Assembly: GCF_000003195.3 (NCBI RefSeq)
Contig: NC_012870.2
Span: 32,702,562 to 32,766,561, forward strand
DNA: 64,000 bases
Source: Sorghum bicolor
Taxonomy: Eukaryota; Streptophyta; Magnoliopsida; Poales; Poaceae
Direction: 5' to 3'
Part shown: piece after piece, positions 35,681 through 47,100 of the stretch
Layout of the letters: every line of letters begins with the position of its first letter
How positions within the stretch are numbered: the stretch's first letter is position 1
Translations under genes and position numbers: made by a program
Notes under the pieces: generated by a model
Told to the model about the DNA's origin: nothing
Seen by the model: only the letters and a program-made list of their open reading frames with translations
Database searches by the model: none

Positions 35681-37009
35681 GCAACAGCAAACACCGCAGC
35701 AGCAACAACCGCAGCAGCAACAGCAGTAGCAGCAGGTGGGCCAAGAGGATGGACTGCTCGAGCCTCCGCCCCAAGGTCCGGCCCAGCCAGTACCATCGGT
35801 GCCGCAAGAGCCCGGCGAGCAGGAGGAGAATCTGCCGGCGTACGGCCCCCCACCTCCGGCATGGCTCCTCCCGGGGGCGCCTGCCGCGATCCGGGCGGAG
35901 CCGGGGCGAGCGGATGGAGTGGTGGCGCTTGCGTGCCTGAAGCGCACCCCCCCCGACCCCGAGTCCGAGATCAAGAGGACAATTTACGGCATGGATGGGA
36001 TCACCCCAGGGTTCCTCCGGGAACGTCGGGCGTGGGAGGACCGCTTTCCTTCCGAAGAGGACGAAATCGGGACATCAGGGACCAAGGACGGGACCTGGAA
36101 GACGGTGGACGACGACGGGCGGTTCCCATGCCTCGTCGACCTGTTCCTACGCCATGGGGGCTCTCTCGAGACCGTCGAGGGGCTCATCCGCGGCGTTAAG
36201 GCGCGGGCCGACCGGGAGATGGAGCACTGGTGCCCCGATCGCATCCGTATCCGGGCCTCCCACGACCCGTCTGAGCCCGATATCTTCCTCGACGATCGGA
36301 AGGAGGCGGAGAAGTGGGAACACGTCGAGGAGCTCCGCCTTTGGATGAAGCATGCGGTGGGGCTCCTCTCAGACGTTGTTAACAACGGGCTCGGCCCGGC
36401 TTATTTCGTAAGTGTTTCTCGAACTTCAATTCCCATGGTGCTTTCTGGTTTCTGTGTTCTAATCCGTACACCCCTTGATTCGCAGGATATGAAAGAGACC
36501 TCCCGCATCAAGTCCAGCTTCATACACGCCACGAGGGGTGGTTGGGAGCAGCTCCCCCTCCTCAAGGACCAGCTCCTCGAGTCGCAGGAAAAGCTCCTGA
36601 AAGCTTATAAAGATCTCATAGCGCTTGAGGAGGAGAAAAAGGTAAGGGAGACTGCTTTGGCCGAGGCTCGAGAGGCCTCGAAGAAGTCAGAGGAGGAGAC
36701 AGTGCTGCTGCGGGAGCGCGCCCTTACGGTCGAGGAGGCCGCGTCTAAGGCCAGGGAGGAGGTCCTGTCCTACAAGAACGTCATCGCGGATTTGGACAAG
36801 GAGAAGGGCCTCCTTAAATCCGACCTGGACTGTCTCCGAGAGTCTTTCCGAAAGATGAAGGTGGAGCATGTGAACGGCGAAGTCGCCAGGGGCGCCGCAG
36901 AGGAGGCCAGGAAGAAGGCCCTCGAAGATCTCGAGGCGGAGCGGGCTCAATCCCGCAGTCTCTCTAACGACGTCGAGCGTTTGAAGGGAGAATTGCTGGA
37001 GAAGAGTGG
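33355..37009 (+). pseudogene. Antisense gene of element D (Transposase_28-type, spliced), truncated by element E
   Basis: The proposed exons are 33355-34287, 34369-35018, 35092-35168, 35248-36407 and 36486 onward, all with GT-AG introns. Exon 1 (311 codons) holds a domain like the Pfam 'putative gypsy type transposon' (Transposase_28) family: a GLGAPPSRF motif and a FCHYGVEL-type segment, then MMPHWDLWLHLY. Next come a Lys/Arg-rich nuclear-localisation-like stretch, acidic runs, a long glutamine tract and a Glu/Ala/Lys-rich coiled coil. A TAG at 35727-35729 interrupts the glutamine tract in frame. Element E cuts exon 5 at 37009. Such antisense ORFs between pol and 3' LTR are known in the Tat lineage (for example Grande). 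The role of the protein is not known to me. Confidence 0.7.
35599..35735 (+). repeat. CAG/CAA tract encoding polyglutamine
   Basis: About 45 CAG or CAA codons occur with two interspersed CCG prolines and one TAG at 35727. The matching part of element F (about 62795-62890) is much shorter and mixed with Pro, Leu and Arg codons, so the tract expanded in the D lineage. Confidence 0.9.
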
Positions 37010-38060
37010 TGTCGAGGGTATCGGTAAGGGGTACACTCAGCGATGCGCATTATGAGATTGCCCGTACGAAGGTCGAGACCCTTAATTCGACGCTCTAATC
37101 TTACGTATGCGCCGACATCGACGGTCGCAGCCTCAAAGACGGAAATAACGTCGAGCGAATCGGTTAGGGCTCGAGCGACGACTGCCGTCGAAAACGGAAG
37201 CGGGCTCGAGCGAACCGAGAGGCGTCAGGCGCAAGGACACTGTCCGCCGCCCGACGCGCGCACGCGGGCCGGAGCATTAAATGCACCTGACGCTTCCCCA
37301 CCTAACACACAGGTCACGGAAGGCGTGATAGGGAACAAGCTTCTGTCCCATCGTTCTTTTTGCAGCCTTCCCACCGAACGACCCAGGGCGTGTCAGGACG
37401 CAGGAAACAAGGATGGAACGTCTAATCGGGACCCCCTCGAGACACCCAAGGTCAGCGCTCCAGATACCAGCATATTACACGGCGTCCGACCCTCGACCGA
37501 ACAGGGTCCCTTCCTAGGGACAAGCTGGGAGTCGACTGACAACACCACAGCTACCCCGCCGGGTCCGCCACCATACCGTACGAGCATGCGACCTCAGAAC
37601 CAGCACAAGGCGGCTGGCAGGGCAAAACGCAGGAGCACGCGTAATCATCACCGGGCTATCAAGATGGGACGGCTCGAGGCCATGCCGTACGGAAGCCTCG
37701 AGTAGGTCAGCGTTCCATGCGGCTATCGATCCCTACTCTAACATCTACGCATGTACCCTGTGTCTCTCCTTGGAGCTATAAAAGGAGAGACTCAGGAATA
37801 GAGGAGGGGGACATCACAACACAAGACACACACACACACTCACAAAGTAGAGCTACACACTTCATACCACGCTTGTATTCGCCCCTGTACAAGCACTTAG
37901 GTGCAAGATAATACAAACTCTGTCCCCCCCGCTGGACGTAGGGCCTTCTCTTGCCCGAACCAGGATAAATCTCTGTGTCTTCTTGCATCACCATCCGGAA
38001 AGGGGAGCACGCATACAAATTTACTCGTTGGTGTGACCCCCCGGGGGAAAAACACCGACA
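37010..38060 (+). repeat. Element E 5' LTR (1051 bp)
   Basis: It begins TGTCGAGGGTATC and ends AACACCGACA, with CTATAAAAGGAG TATA at 37776-37787. A short CACA microsatellite lies at about 37828-37838. PBS GTTGGCGCGCCACGTAGGGG follows at 38061-38080. Confidence 0.9.
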
Positions 38061-38118
38061 GTTGGCGCGCCACGTAGGGGTCCTGCGTGTTTTTCATCGA
38101 TTTCCCACTACTTTCCGG

Positions 38119-41100
38119 ATGGCTACTCTTGCCTCGCCGCTTCCGCGCTCCACGGTGATTTGGTTTGGGAGTCTCGAGTTCATGTCTACGGGCTCCGGCT
38201 ACGACATGATCTTGCTCTCAGTCAAAGGACCAGGAGGAGTCCGCGTTACGCCAGCACGGTTGAAGGCCCCGAGACGCCCTCACCACCACGCCTCCCCGCC
38301 TAAGAAGAGGCGCGAGCAACACCACCGCGGCCCTTCTGCTTCAGCACGACCAACAACTCGTGCGAGGCAGGATGTGGGCCACAAGTCGGCAGCACCATGT
38401 GACGGAGCAACAAGTGCGACGACTCAGCACCGCGCGACGACGGGAGGGGACGCGTCTCGCGCCCTCTCCCCCACCGCAGCTAGGCTACTTCCACACGGGT
38501 TGTTCTCTCCAAGGGCGGCACTGCCGTTCGGAATGGACAACGCCGCGGCGTCGCTCGCCAGGGCGATATGCCCAAACGCCCAGACGTACGTGGAAAGACC
38601 CATGGTCCTCCCACATAGCTCTGAAGCACGGCGGCCGGCGTCCGAGCTGCCGGACCTTTCCCGAGTACGAGGCCTCCGTCGTCTAGGCCCCGGACGATAC
38701 TCGATCACCTCCCTCAGGCAACGATTGCTGGAGGAAGGACGTGGGTGTTTCTACGCCGCTGAACCGGACTCCGACTCCGAGACAGACAGCTATGACCCTA
38801 TGAGGGAATGTTATCACATCGACGGGGCGGTAGAAACTTCTGACGAGACACGGGATGCTACTGCGGGTGGTCGAGCCCCCGCGGCGCGAGAAGACCCCAG
38901 GACGCCTGGGAACGACGGACAAGTCGACCCCCCACCTCAGGAAGACAGAACCGCGCAGCTCGCGCAGCTGCGGGAGCTCAAAATGAAGCTCGACGAAGAC
39001 CGCGAGCGCCTCGTCCTGCTCGAACAAATCCTCGAACAAGACCTGCCCTACCCGCCGGGCGGAAGTGTCCGCAGACGCGCTCGAGAGGTACATCGACAAA
39101 TCGTCGGTGACGCAGAGGCGGAGCAACCTGTCAGCCGTTTCCCTCGAGCAGGCCAGAACGTAGTGGCAGCGACGATGCTGCTACATAACATGCCAGAGCC
39201 GTCGAATTCCCAGGCCCGACGCATTCGAGATGAAGTACAGACAGTGCTCCAGGTGGCAGCGGTTCAACAAGCCGAAAGTTCGGCGTCTCGACGGCGAGGA
39301 GCTGCCACAGAGAAGCGCGACGAACAGCCTCTAAACGAAGAGGAGGTTTCAGTCCATCAACAACCTCCCCCTCGAGGTAGAAAGACCGCTCTCATCCTCC
39401 CTGCCGACAATCAACGTCGACACGACGCGCGGCACGACGTCAAAGAAAATAGACGCCGCCGGCACGGAGATGCGGAAGAACGTGGTTATAGCGCGCATCG
39501 CGGTGGGAGATACGACAGCGACGAGGACCGGGTGGCCCCCGAGCCACCGGGCCCACGGGTGCCGCTGCTCCTCTATGTCGCGTCGACAACCCAGGTCGTC
39601 AGCGCGGCGGTGGTGGTCGAAAGACAAGAGGAGGGTCACGCGCTGCCGGTCCAAAGGCCAGTTTATTTCGTCAGCGAGGTGCTTTCGCAGACCAAGGCGC
39701 GTTACCCCCAAATCCAGAAGCTGATCTACGCCGTAATCCTTGCCCGTCGCAAATTGCAGCATTACTTCCTTGGTCATCCTATCACGGTGGTCTCTTCTTT
39801 CCCCTTGGGCGAGATAATCCAGAGCAAGGAGGCCACGGGAAGGATAGCTAAGTGGTCGGTCGAGCTCATGAGCGAGACTCTCACTTACGCGCCTCGAAAG
39901 GCCATCAAATCGCAAGCCCTGGTAGACTTCGTCGCGGAATGGACAGACTCCCAGCTTCCCCCGACTCAGGTCCAGGCGGAGCTGTGGACAATGTATTTCG
40001 ACGGGTCACTCATGAAAACTGGGGCCGGGGCCGGCCTGCTGTTCATCTCACCCTTGGGCGTCCACATGAGGTATGTAATCAGGATTCATTTTGCCGCATC
40101 TAACAACGTCGCAGAATATGAGGCCCTCGTCAACGGTCTTAAGATCGCTATCGAGTTAGGAGTCCGACGCCTCGACGTCCGAGGTGACTCCCAACTCGTC
40201 ATCGACCAGGTAATGAAAACCTCGAGTTGCCATGACCCAAAAATGGAAGCATACTGCAAGGAGGTGCGTCGACTCGAAGACAGGTTCCACGGCCTCGAGC
40301 TTGCCCATGTCGCTCGACGCTACAACGAGGCAGCCGACGAACTCGCCAAGATCGCATCTACCAGAGGCACAGTGCCGCCTGATGCATTCTCAAAGGATCT
40401 TCACGAGCCATCCGTCGACCTAGGCACGGGGGCTGGCGTCGACACCACCATCGCCCAACCAACCAATGCTGTCGATGCGCTCTTGATGGAGGAAGAGGTG
40501 ATGGAAATAGAACGACGACCGGTTCGACCATTCGATTGGCGCACACCGTTCCTCGACTGCCTTATCCGCGGTGAGTTGCCAGAAGACAAGACAGAAGCTC
40601 GTCGTATCGCTCGACGGGCCAAATCATATGTGATCTATGGCGAAGACAACGAGCTATATCGACGGAGTCCGACGGGGGTCTTACAACGTTGCATCACCGT
40701 AGAGGAAGGCCGAAAACTCCTCGATGACCTGCACTCGGGGGCTTGTGGCCACCACGCCGCCCCACGGACCCTTGTAGGAAACGCTTTTCGGCAAGGCTTT
40801 TACTGGCCAACGGCCGTGGCGGATGCCATCGAGCTCGTACGCTTGTGTCATGGGTGCCAATTCTACGCCAAACAGACGCATCTGCCCGCCCACGCTCTTC
40901 AGATGATCCCCATCACCTGGCCGTTTGCGGTATGGGGGCTCGATTTAGTAGGACCTCTACAAAAGGCGAAAGGAGGGTATACCCATTTGCTGGTGGCCAT
41001 CGATAAGTTCTCCAAATGGATCGAGGCTCGACCCATCACCAACATCCGCTCCGAGCAGGCCGTCCTTTTCTTCTCCGACATAATCCATCGGTTTGGGATC

Positions 41101-41778
41101 CCCAATGTCATCATCACCGACAACGGCACCCAGTTCACCGGCAGAAAGTTCTTGGATTTCTGCGATCAGCATCACATCCGTGTGAACTGGTCCGCAGTAG
41201 CCCACCCTCGAACTAACGGCCAGGTCGAGCGTGCCAACGGCATGATTTTGCAAGGACTCAAGCCGAGGATCTACAATCGATTGAAGAAATTCGGCAAGAA
41301 ATGGGTCGAGGAGCTTTCCTCAGTCCTATGGAGCCTTAGGACAACGCCAAGCAGGGCCACAAAATACACCCCGTTCTTCATGGTCTACGGCTCTGAAGCT
41401 ATCCTCCCCACAGACCTCGAGTATGGGTCACCACGACTCAAGGCTTACAACGAGCAATCGAACAAAGAGACTCAGGAAAACGCGGTCGACCAACTCGAGG
41501 AGGCTCGAGACATGGCCCTCCTCAACTCTGCTAGATATCAGCAGAGACTCCGACGCTACCACGACAAGCACGTGCGCAAGAGGGACCTCAACGTAGGCGA
41601 CCTTGTCTTACGACGCCGGCAAAGCAACCAAGGACGCCACAAGCTGACCCCACCTTGGGAAGGCCCGTATGTGGTGGCCGAGGTCCTTAAGCCAGGAACG
41701 TACAAATTGGCGGACGAAAAGGGGGCAGTCTTCACCAACGCATGGAACATCGAACAGCTACGTCGATTCTACCCCTAG
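38119..41778 (+). CDS. Element E chimeric gag-RNase H-integrase ORF (1219 aa)
   Basis: The ATG at 38119 (MATLASP) is chosen because the homologous gag of D starts there; the frame is open further upstream into the LTR. The first 480 or so residues are the N-terminal part of Gag. At about 39551-39565 the frame passes directly into the connection and RNase H region, so the C-terminal Gag, zinc knuckle, protease and RT are missing (about 2.7 kb compared with D). Downstream is a second, archaeal-type RNase H with YFDGS, EYEAL and RGDSQLV, as in Tat elements. Then comes integrase: an HHCC-type zinc region with CHGCQ, a DDE core with WGLDLVGP, ITDNGTQF and NGQVERANG, and a C-terminal chromatin-side tail. 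There is no internal stop. The fusion could bind and integrate but could not reverse transcribe. Confidence 0.75.
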   Translation: MATLASPLPRSTVIWFGSLEFMSTGSGYDMILLSVKGPGGVRVTPARLKAPRRPHHHASPPKKRREQHHRGPSASARPTTRARQDVGHKSAAPCDGATSATTQHRATTGGDASRALSPTAARLLPHGLFSPRAALPFGMDNAAASLARAICPNAQTYVERPMVLPHSSEARRPASELPDLSRVRGLRRLGPGRYSITSLRQRLLEEGRGCFYAAEPDSDSETDSYDPMRECYHIDGAVETSDETRDATAGGRAPAAREDPRTPGNDGQVDPPPQEDRTAQLAQLRELKMKLDEDRERLVLLEQILEQDLPYPPGGSVRRRAREVHRQIVGDAEAEQPVSRFPRAGQNVVAATMLLHNMPEPSNSQARRIRDEVQTVLQVAAVQQAESSASRRRGAATEKRDEQPLNEEEVSVHQQPPPRGRKTALILPADNQRRHDARHDVKENRRRRHGDAEERGYSAHRGGRYDSDEDRVAPEPPGPRVPLLLYVASTTQVVSAAVVVERQEEGHALPVQRPVYFVSEVLSQTKARYPQIQKLIYAVILARRKLQHYFLGHPITVVSSFPLGEIIQSKEATGRIAKWSVELMSETLTYAPRKAIKSQALVDFVAEWTDSQLPPTQVQAELWTMYFDGSLMKTGAGAGLLFISPLGVHMRYVIRIHFAASNNVAEYEALVNGLKIAIELGVRRLDVRGDSQLVIDQVMKTSSCHDPKMEAYCKEVRRLEDRFHGLELAHVARRYNEAADELAKIASTRGTVPPDAFSKDLHEPSVDLGTGAGVDTTIAQPTNAVDALLMEEEVMEIERRPVRPFDWRTPFLDCLIRGELPEDKTEARRIARRAKSYVIYGEDNELYRRSPTGVLQRCITVEEGRKLLDDLHSGACGHHAAPRTLVGNAFRQGFYWPTAVADAIELVRLCHGCQFYAKQTHLPAHALQMIPITWPFAVWGLDLVGPLQKAKGGYTHLLVAIDKFSKWIEARPITNIRSEQAVLFFSDIIHRFGIPNVIITDNGTQFTGRKFLDFCDQHHIRVNWSAVAHPRTNGQVERANGMILQGLKPRIYNRLKKFGKKWVEELSSVLWSLRTTPSRATKYTPFFMVYGSEAILPTDLEYGSPRLKAYNEQSNKETQENAVDQLEEARDMALLNSARYQQRLRRYHDKHVRKRDLNVGDLVLRRRQSNQGRHKLTPPWEGPYVVAEVLKPGTYKLADEKGAVFTNAWNIEQLRRFYP

Positions 41779-42300
41779 AAGTCCTAGACTTACGATCCTA
41801 CTTTTTGTACGAAGACCTTGTAAATAAACGCATGAATAAATAAAGTCTTTCCCTCGAGCAGCTCGGGGGCCAAAAATAGTTACGAGTTATAGTCTCGACG
41901 TCAAAAGGGGATGCCGACCATGACCCATCATAGTCCGCACCCCCTCGGGGGCTACCAGAGGGACGACCCCTCCCCAAGCGTCGAAAAAGCCAAGAAATTT
42001 TTCTTTTCTTGCTTGGTAAACCTTGCACGGTTCGAGTAGCTAAGGCACCTCGAGCCCCTCAAAGGCCGAGGGATAATGAGCCGGAAAACTCCCACGCCCC
42101 TGGGCTACGGAAACCGAGGTCGCTTCTGACGAAAGGTCGAGCAAGGGATACAAACGTAGGAATAAAGAGAAACAAAGGAACCTCGAGCGGAAAGACAAAT
42201 AAGCAGTTAACAATTACGAAAAGATACTATATCACGTAACAGCAAAATTAATAAAGTATCGTACAAGGGGCCTCAGGCGCCCTGAGCAGGCTCGCAGGCC
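41779..42300 (+). other. Spacer between integrase and antisense gene of element E
   Basis: A 522-bp region where the two convergent transcripts end. It holds AATAAA-like motifs on the plus strand (AATAAACGCATGAATAAATAAAG near 41823) that could serve as an internal poly(A) signal, and Ser/Arg-rich open stretches without recognisable domains. Confidence 0.4.
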
Positions 42301-44187
42301 TCAGTCAACGGCACGACCCTCACCGCCCTCGCCTCCGCCCGAGCTAGCCTCAGAAGGGAGCACCTCAGGCTCGAAGAGCTTGGCCAACCTTTCCCCAGGA
42401 GCCTCCGCGTCGTCGATCAAGGCATGGAGCCTCTCCTCGTTCTCCGCGTCGGTCTTGGAAATGTCGGTGACGAAGCCATGGGACACCACCTCCATGTCGT
42501 AGGAGAAGCCCGAGCAGACAACCGCCATCGCCCGCTTCACCCCGATGTGGAGGGCATCCCGCACCCGATCTCGCAGCGTTGCGCCTATGTAGCACAACTG
42601 GTCGATCAGGGCGTCGCCTCGAGTGTCCTCCCTCGACTCATCCATAGGCTCGACCTCCCAAGAGGTCGAGAGATCGCTTATCGCCGTCCGCACTCGACGG
42701 TTCAAAGCAACCTCAGCCTCGAGCTGAGCCTTGGCGTTGCGAGCCTCGGCTTGGGCGGCCAGGAGTTCGTCCTTGAGCCCTATAAATGCCAATACAAAGA
42801 AGCTTTAGGAAAAACTCAAGCACACCTCGAAAAGGAAATTCGACAAAGGAAACATACCTTTGATGCTCTCCTCTAGGGCCGTGTTCTCGCCGACCAATCT
42901 GGTGTTGGCACGCTCGATCTCTCTGTTGGAGCGCGCCAGCTCAGTATTGGCGACGCGGAGATCTTCGATCACCCTGCCAGCATGAGCGACGGCTCCACTC
43001 TTCTCCAGCAATTCTCCCTTCAGACGCTCGACGTCGTCAGAGAGACTGCGGGATCGAGCTCGCTCCATCTCGAGGTCTTCGAGGGCTTTCTTCTTTGCGT
43101 CCTCGGCGGCACCCCTGGCGACCTCATTGTCCACGAACGCCACTTTCATCTTTTGGAAGGTATCGCGGAGGGAGTCCAGGTCGGTTTGGAGAAGGCCCTT
43201 CTCCTTGTCCAGGTCCGCGATGACGCTCTTGTAGGACAGGGCCTCCTCCCGGGCTCTGGACGCGGCCTCCTCGACCGTGAGAGCCCGCTCCCGTAGCTGC
43301 ATCGCCTCCTCCTCCGCCTTCTTCGAGACCTCTCGGGCCTCGGCCAAAGCAGCCTCCCTCACCTTCTTCTCCTCCTCGAGCGCTATGAGATATTTGTAAG
43401 CTTTAAGCAGCTTTTCCTGCGACTCGAGGAGTTGATCCTTGAGGAGGGGAAGCTGCTCCCATCCGCCCCTCGTGGCATGTATGAAGCTGGACTTGATGCG
43501 AGAGGTCTCTTTCATATCCTGCGAATCAGGGGTTAGAGGGATTAGAACACAGAAACCAGAAAGCACCACAAAGATTGGAGCTCGAGAAACACTGACAAAA
43601 TAAGCTGGCCCAAGCCCATTGTTGATGACGTCCGATAGGAGCCCCACCACGTGTTTCATCCAAAGGCAGAGCTCCTCGACATGCTCCCACTTCTCGACCT
43701 CCTTCTTGTCGTCGAGGAAGATATTGGGCTCGGACGGGTCGCTGGAAGCTCGGATACGAATCCGATCGGGACACCAGTTCTCCATCTCCCGATCAGCCCG
43801 CACCTTGACGCCGCGGAGAAAGTTCTCGACGGTCTCGAGGGAACCCCCGTGGCGCAAGAACAGGTCGGCGAGGCAAGGGAACCGCCCGTCGTCGTCCACC
43901 GTCTTCCACGTACCGTCCTTGCTCCCAGACGACCCGATCTCATCCTCCTCAGAGGGAAAGCGGTCCTCCCATGCTCGACGCTCCCGGAGGAACCCTGGGG
44001 CGATCCCGTCCATGCCGTAGATTGTCCTCTTGATCTCGGACTCGGGGTCGGTGGGGGTGCGCATCATGCAGGCGAGCGCCACCACTCCGTCCGCTCGCCC
44101 CGACTCTGCCCGGATCGCGGCAGGCGCCCCCGGGAGGAGCCACGCTGGGGTGGGAGGTCCGTACACCGGCAAATTTCCCTCTTGATA
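42301..44187 (-). pseudogene. Antisense gene of element E, C-terminal exons
   Basis: On the minus strand the proposed exons are: partial exon 4 (about 44187-43597), exon 5 (43518-42858) and exon 6 (42779-42301, ending in a stop). Introns have GT-AG ends, although the exon 4 donor reads GTCAGT where D and F have GTAAGT. Exon 4 carries the AWLLPGAPAAIRAE and DGTWKTVDDDGRFPC segments shared with D and F. Exon 5 is a long coiled coil rich in Glu, Arg and Ala. Exon 6 adds a helical tail ending in GEGGEGRAVD. The reading frame is kept across all joins. Exons 1-3 and the promoter were lost in the deletion at about 44187. Confidence 0.65.
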
Positions 44188-47100
44188 GCGATAGCGATCT
44201 TGAGACCGTTGACGAGGGCCTCATATTCTGCGACATTGTTAGATGCGGCAAAATGAATCCTGATTACGTACCTCATGTGGACGCCCAAGGGTGAGATGAA
44301 CAGCAAGCCGGCTCCGGCTCCAGTTTTCATGAGTGACCCATCGAAATACATCGTCCATAGTTCCGCCTGGACCTGGGTCGGGGGGAGCTGGGTGTCCGTC
44401 CATTCTGCGATGAAGTCTACCAGGGCCTGCGATTTGATGGCCTTGCGAGGCGCATAAGTGAGAGTCTCACTCATGAGCTCGACCGACCATTTTGCTATTC
44501 TTCCCGTGGCTTCTTTGCTCTGGATTATTTCGCCTAAAGGAAAAGACGAGACCACCGTGATGGGGTGGCGAAGGAAGTAATGCTGCAGCTTGCGACGGGC
44601 AAGGATTACGGCATAAATCAGCTTCTGGATTTGGGGATAACGTGCTTTTGTCTCCGAAAGCACCTCGCTGACGAAATATACTGGCCTCTGAACCGGTAGC
44701 GCATGTCCCTCCTCCTGCCTCTCGACCACCACCGCCGCGCTGACGACCTGGGTCGTCGACGCGACGTAGAGGAGCAGCGGCTCTACAGGTTGAGGTGGAA
44801 CCAGGACTAGTGCCGAGGTCAGCGTCTTCTTCAGCCTTTCGAGTGCTTCCTCGGCCTCGGGGGTCCAAGAAAAGTGCTCGACCTTCTTTAGGAGTCGATA
44901 TAATGGTAATGCCTTTTCTCCTAGTCTCGAGATGAAACGGCTCAGAGCCGCCAGGCACCCCGTGACTCTCTGTACACCCTTGATGTCTCGGATCGGCCCC
45001 ATTTTCGTGATGGCCGAGACTTTCTCGGGGTTGGCCTCGATGCCGCGCTGCGAAACGATGTATCCTAGGAGCATGCCTCGAGGCACACCGAAAACGCACT
45101 TCTTGGGATTGAGCTTGATCCGGCTGGTGCGTAGGCAGCTAAAGGCAATCTCGAGGTCCTGGATCAGGTCTCCTTGTCGCTTTGACTTGACGACAATGTC
45201 GTCGACGTAGGCCTCGACCGTTGACCCTATATGTTCGCCAAATACGTGGAGCATGCAACGTTGATACGTGGCTCCCGCGTTTCGAAGCCCAAATGGCATG
45301 GTCACGTAGCAATACATCCCAAAAGGCGTGAAGAAAGAGGTCGCGAGCTGGTCGGACTCCTTCATTTTTATTTGGTGGTAACCAGAATATGCATCAAGGA
45401 AAGAAAGGGTTTCACATCCCGCGGTAGAATCGACAATCTGATCAATGCGTGGCAATGGAAAGGGAACTTTTGGACATGCTTTATTCAGACTAGTATAATC
45501 GACACACATCCTCATTTTCCCATTCTTTTTCTTAACTAATACAGGGTTTGCTAACCAGTTAGGATGATGAACCTCCTTGATGAATCCGGCCGTCAAAAGC
45601 TTGTGGACTTCCTTGCCAATGATCTTGCGCTTCTCCTCATCGAATCGGTGCAACCGCTGCTTCACTGGCTTGGAACCGGCTCGAATCTCCAAGGAGTGCT
45701 CGGCGACTTCCCTCGGTATGCCTGGCATGTCCGAGGGACTCCATGCAAACATATCAGCATTTGCACGGAGAAAGTCGACGAGCACGGCTTCCTATTTGGG
45801 GTCGAGGTCGGCGCTGATCGTCAGCACTTTGCCGTCGGAGTTGTTGGGGTCGAGCGGGATCTTCTTGGTTCCTTCCGCCGCCTCGAAGCTGCCCGCATGA
45901 CGCTTAGGCTCTGGAGCCTCAGCGGCCATGGCCTCGAGCTTTGCAACGAGCTCGGTGGAGCTCTCGACCGCCTCCCCGTACTCGACGCACTCGACGTCGC
46001 ACTCGTACGCGTGCTCGAAGGAGGAACTGACAGTGATGACGCCTTTGGGACCAGGCATCTTCAGCTTCAAGTAGGTGTAGTTGGGTATAGCCATGAACTT
46101 GGCGTAGCCCGGGCGCCCGATGATGGCGTGGTACATGCCTCGGAACCCAACCACCTCAAAGGTGAGGGTCTCCTTCCTGAAGTTGGCCGCTGTGCCGAAG
46201 CAGACCGGTAGGTCAATTCGACCTACTGGCAGTGCCTTTTTCCCTGGCACGACGCCATGGAAACCGCCGGCGCTTGGCTGGAAGCGTCCTCTATCGATGC
46301 CGAGGAGGTCGAGGGTCTCGAGGTAGATGATGTTGAGGCTGCTGCCACCATCCATCAGCACTTTCGAGAGTCGGGTGTTGACGATGATGGGGTCGACGAC
46401 GAGCGGGTAGACGCCTGGGGCGACTACCTTGTCGGGGTGGTCCTCTCGGTCGAAAGTGATAGGAGTGCTTGACCAGCTAAGGTACTGGGGCACCGCCATT
46501 CTTGCCGCAAAGACTTCGCGACGCTCCCTTTTGCGCTGCCTCATGGTTAATTGAGTCGAGGGCCCGCCATAGATCATGTAGTAGTCGTGGACGGCGGGGA
46601 AGCCGTCGTCATCTTTGTTGTCCTCCTTGCTGCCAGCCTTCTCTTTCTTGGAGTCATCACGCGTATCTTTTTTGAACCCCAGACCGTCGAAATGCTTTCT
46701 CAGCATACGACAGTCCTTGAGCTTATGGTTGGCGCCTCCCTTATGGTAAGGGCACGGCTCCTCCAACATCTTGTCAAAGATGCCTCCATCCGGAGGGCCT
46801 CGAGGCTTCTTTCGATCCATGGCGGCGACAAGGTTGTCGTCGGAATCTTCCCGGTGGAACTGCCGCACTTTCTGCTTCTTTTTATTTTTCTTGAGGCCTC
46901 GACTGGGGGTCCCATCTTCGTCGACGGGCTGCTTGCCTTTTCTTCCTTCTGAGCTGAAGAAGGCGCCAACTGCCTCCTCCCCTGCCGCGTAGTTGGCTAC
47001 TACGTCCATCAGCTCGTCGACGGTCTGAGGTCGATTGCGACCTAATTCCCGCACCAAGTCTCGACTGGTGGTGCCCGAGACAAACGCCAAGATGACATCG

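Larger units (their letters stand above)
37010..44187 (+). mobile_element. Element E: Tat-lineage element nested in D, 3' half deleted
   Basis: It starts with a plus-oriented LTR (37010-38060), then PBS, gag-RNase H-integrase ORF, spacer, and the C-terminal part of the antisense gene on the minus strand. It stops at about 44187, where sequence switches to the RNase H region of element D. The 5' junction lies inside exon 5 of D's antisense gene, which marks E as an insertion. The 3' LTR and TSD are missing, so insertion followed by a large deletion is the simplest history. LTR and antisense sequence match element F more closely than D. Confidence 0.75.

Noticed and set aside
35294..35974. Long minus-strand frames rich in Cys, Ala or Leu over the CAG tract
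   Set aside because: They are mirror frames of the polyglutamine tract and have no domain or conservation.
37975..38118. Upstream start of the element E gag fusion ORF
   Set aside because: The first 48 codons would lie in the LTR and PBS. The homologous D gag has the same MATLASP start after the PBS.
37010..44187. Simple inversion within element D as the origin of the opposite-orientation block
   Set aside because: The block has its own LTR and a second copy of the antisense gene's exons 4-5, which an inversion would not create. Nested insertion plus deletion explains both.
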